Part shown: piece after piece, positions 4,772 to 5,815 of the stretch
Position numbering within the stretch: the stretch's first letter is position 1
How the letters are laid out: each line of letters opens with the position of its first letter
Assembly: GCA_041749275.1 (NCBI GenBank)
Contig: JBGTBQ010000094.1
Location: 1-5,815 of the forward strand
Direction of reading: 5' to 3'
From: JBGTBQ01 sp041749275
Lineage (GTDB): Bacteria > Acidobacteriota > Blastocatellia > Pyrinomonadales > Pyrinomonadaceae
DNA: 5,815 nucleotides
The notes under the pieces: model-generated
Databases searched by the model: none
The model's input: the letters and a program-made list of their open reading frames with translations, nothing else
What the model was told of the DNA's origin: nothing
Position numbers and translations under genes: made by a program

Positions 4772-5815
4772 TTAGACGTTGAACTGCCCGGCCTCCAAAA
4801 CCTCTTTGACGAAGGCGAGGAAACGCTCGGCGTCCGCGCCGTCAATGATGCGGTGGTCGAACGAGAGCGCGAAGTAGGCCAGGTGGCGGATGGCGATCAC
4901 GTCGTCTCCCTCTTCGGTGGTGATGACCTTCGGTCGTTTCTCAATCGCGCCGACGCCGAGGATGGCGACCTGCGGCTGGTTGATGATCGGCGTGCCGAAC
5001 AGTCCGCCGAAGACGCCGGGGTTGGTAACTGTAAAGGTGCCGCCCGCGACCTCGTCGGGCTTCAATCGTTTAGCGCGCGCGCGGTCGGCCAGATCGTTCG
5101 CCGCCTTCGCCAGACCGGAGATGGAAAGTTCGTCGGCGCGTTTGATGACGGGAACGATCAGGCCCCAGTCGAGCGCGACGGCCATGCCGAGATTGAGGTC
5201 GCGCTTGTAGATGATCTGGTCGCCGGAGACCTGCGCGTTGAAGATGGGAAACTTGCGGATGGCCGTCGTGAGGGCCTGAAAGATGAAGGGCATGAAGGTG
5301 AGTTTCGTCCCCGTGCTCTCCTGAAAGGCGCGTTTGTTCCGCTCGCGCAGGCGCGCGATTGCCGTCATGTCTATCTCGTAGACGGTCGTGACGTGCGCCG
5401 AAGTGCGGCGCGACGTGACCATGTGCTCGGCGATCTTGCGACGCATGACGCTCATCGGCTCGACGCGGTCGCCCACGCCGGGCTGGACGGAAGGCGCTGG
5501 CGGCGTCTGGACGGGCGGGGCGGAAGGACGTGCCTGCGGCGCGGCGGCGGGCGGGGCTGTCGTCGCGCCCGATTCGATGAAGCTCAGGATGTCGTTTTTC
5601 GTAACCCTGCCGCTCGCGCCCGTGCCTTCGAGTTGCGTGATATCTACGTTGTGCTCGGCGGCGATTTTGCGGACGAGCGGACTTGAACGCGTGCGGCGTA
5701 GTTCCTCGGCGCTCTGCTCGCCGCTGTCGCCGCCGGCAGATGCGGCGGCGATTGTCTGCGCGGGTGGCGGAGGCGGAGGCGCGGCGCTCTTCTCCGAGAC
5801 GGGCGGCGCGGGAGG
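4772..5815 (-). CDS. Dihydrolipoamide acyltransferase (2-oxo acid dehydrogenase E2), 5' end missing
   Basis: The frame is open from the window edge to the TAA at 4772-4774 and gives 347 residues, the C-terminal part of an E2 core protein. E2 transfers an acyl group from its lipoyl arm to coenzyme A inside the cytoplasmic 2-oxo acid dehydrogenase complex. In window numbering, a Pro/Ala-rich linker with six consecutive prolines (13-18) is followed by a peripheral subunit-binding domain at about 43-81 ('SSPLVRKIAAEHNVDITQL', 'GASGRVTKNDIL'), which holds E1 or E3. A second Pro/Ala linker runs 84-112, then the catalytic acetyltransferase-type domain from about 117 ('EPMSVMRRKIAEHM') to the end. 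The active-site motif 'DHRIIDGA' has His321 and Asp325. 'TNPGVFGGLFGTPIINQPQVAILG' belongs to the conserved trimer-core segment. The N-terminal lipoyl domain must lie beyond the edge. Pyruvate, 2-oxoglutarate and branched-chain types share these features, so I leave the substrate open. A clear terminator follows. An internal GTG at 5476 is not the start, because the upstream domain is intact. Confidence 0.95.
   Translation of the reverse strand, partial: PPAPPVSEKSAAPPPPPPAQTIAAASAGGDSGEQSAEELRRTRSSPLVRKIAAEHNVDITQLEGTGASGRVTKNDILSFIESGATTAPPAAAPQARPSAPPVQTPPAPSVQPGVGDRVEPMSVMRRKIAEHMVTSRRTSAHVTTVYEIDMTAIARLRERNKRAFQESTGTKLTFMPFIFQALTTAIRKFPIFNAQVSGDQIIYKRDLNLGMAVALDWGLIVPVIKRADELSISGLAKAANDLADRARAKRLKPDEVAGGTFTVTNPGVFGGLFGTPIINQPQVAILGVGAIEKRPKVITTEEGDDVIAIRHLAYFALSFDHRIIDGADAERFLAFVKEVLEAGQFNV

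Noticed and set aside
4525..4782. Possible small plus-strand gene in the 4373-4771 spacer
   Set aside because: There is no ribosome binding site, no family likeness, and it runs through the E2 terminator and into the end of the E2 gene in antisense.
5474..5476. GTG at 5476 as the start of the E2 gene
   Set aside because: The frame is open upstream to the window edge and encodes an intact subunit-binding domain and proline-rich linkers typical of E2, so the true start is beyond 5815.
4718..5686. Plus-strand open frame opposite the E2 gene
   Set aside because: It begins inside the E2 terminator hairpin and mirrors the E2 coding strand; the composition is that of antisense translation, and the E2 frame has all expected motifs.

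Overview
The window is GC-rich and densely coding. It looks like a stretch of a chromosome from an Acidobacteriota member, possibly of the Blastocatellia/Pyrinomonadaceae type. The main pointer is a secreted VWA-domain protein of the kind common in that phylum (a MIDAS VWA domain preceded by a 'VPVSVTDAKG...GLKREDF' segment and ending in 'GYYKK'). An OmpA-family protein with an N-terminal beta domain and a coiled coil supports a diderm cell. The taxonomic call is inference from protein style, not a database match.

Layout: (1) 1-286, minus: N-terminal part of a fold-type II PLP enzyme of the threonine ammonia-lyase/serine racemase family, cut by the window edge. (2) 287-483: non-coding, with a cluster of three 13-bp near-palindromes that form a REP-like composite element. 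(3) 484-1158, minus: lipB, octanoyltransferase. (4) 1159-1346: divergent promoter region, with an extended -10 box towards lipB and a candidate -35/-10 pair plus a very strong Shine-Dalgarno towards the next gene. (5) 1347-1847, plus: small secreted helical protein of unknown function with a GTG start. (6) 1875-1909: perfect 15-bp hairpin that serves as a bidirectional terminator between convergent genes. (7) 1930-3108, minus: secreted VWA protein. (8) 3109-3355: leader/spacer with two strong inverted repeats. (9) 3356-4372, minus: OmpA-family envelope protein. (10) 4373-4771: about 400 bp without a gene, holding a candidate promoter for the OmpA gene and the terminator of the next gene. (11) 4772-5815, minus: dihydrolipoamide acyltransferase (E2), whose lipoyl domain lies beyond the window.

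How the genes relate: two themes are visible. LipB starts the pathway that makes the lipoyl cofactor carried by 2-oxo acid dehydrogenase E2 proteins, and the E2 gene lies on the same strand less than 4 kb away. The intervening genes encode exported proteins (VWA, OmpA-like and the small orphan). Every gene-to-gene junction is non-overlapping and most hold a hairpin or promoter, so these look like mostly single-gene transcription units rather than one operon. I did not find a convincing new multi-gene system. The best unexplained items are the REP-like cluster at 326-445, the non-canonical peptidoglycan-binding loop of the OmpA protein and the orphan secreted protein.
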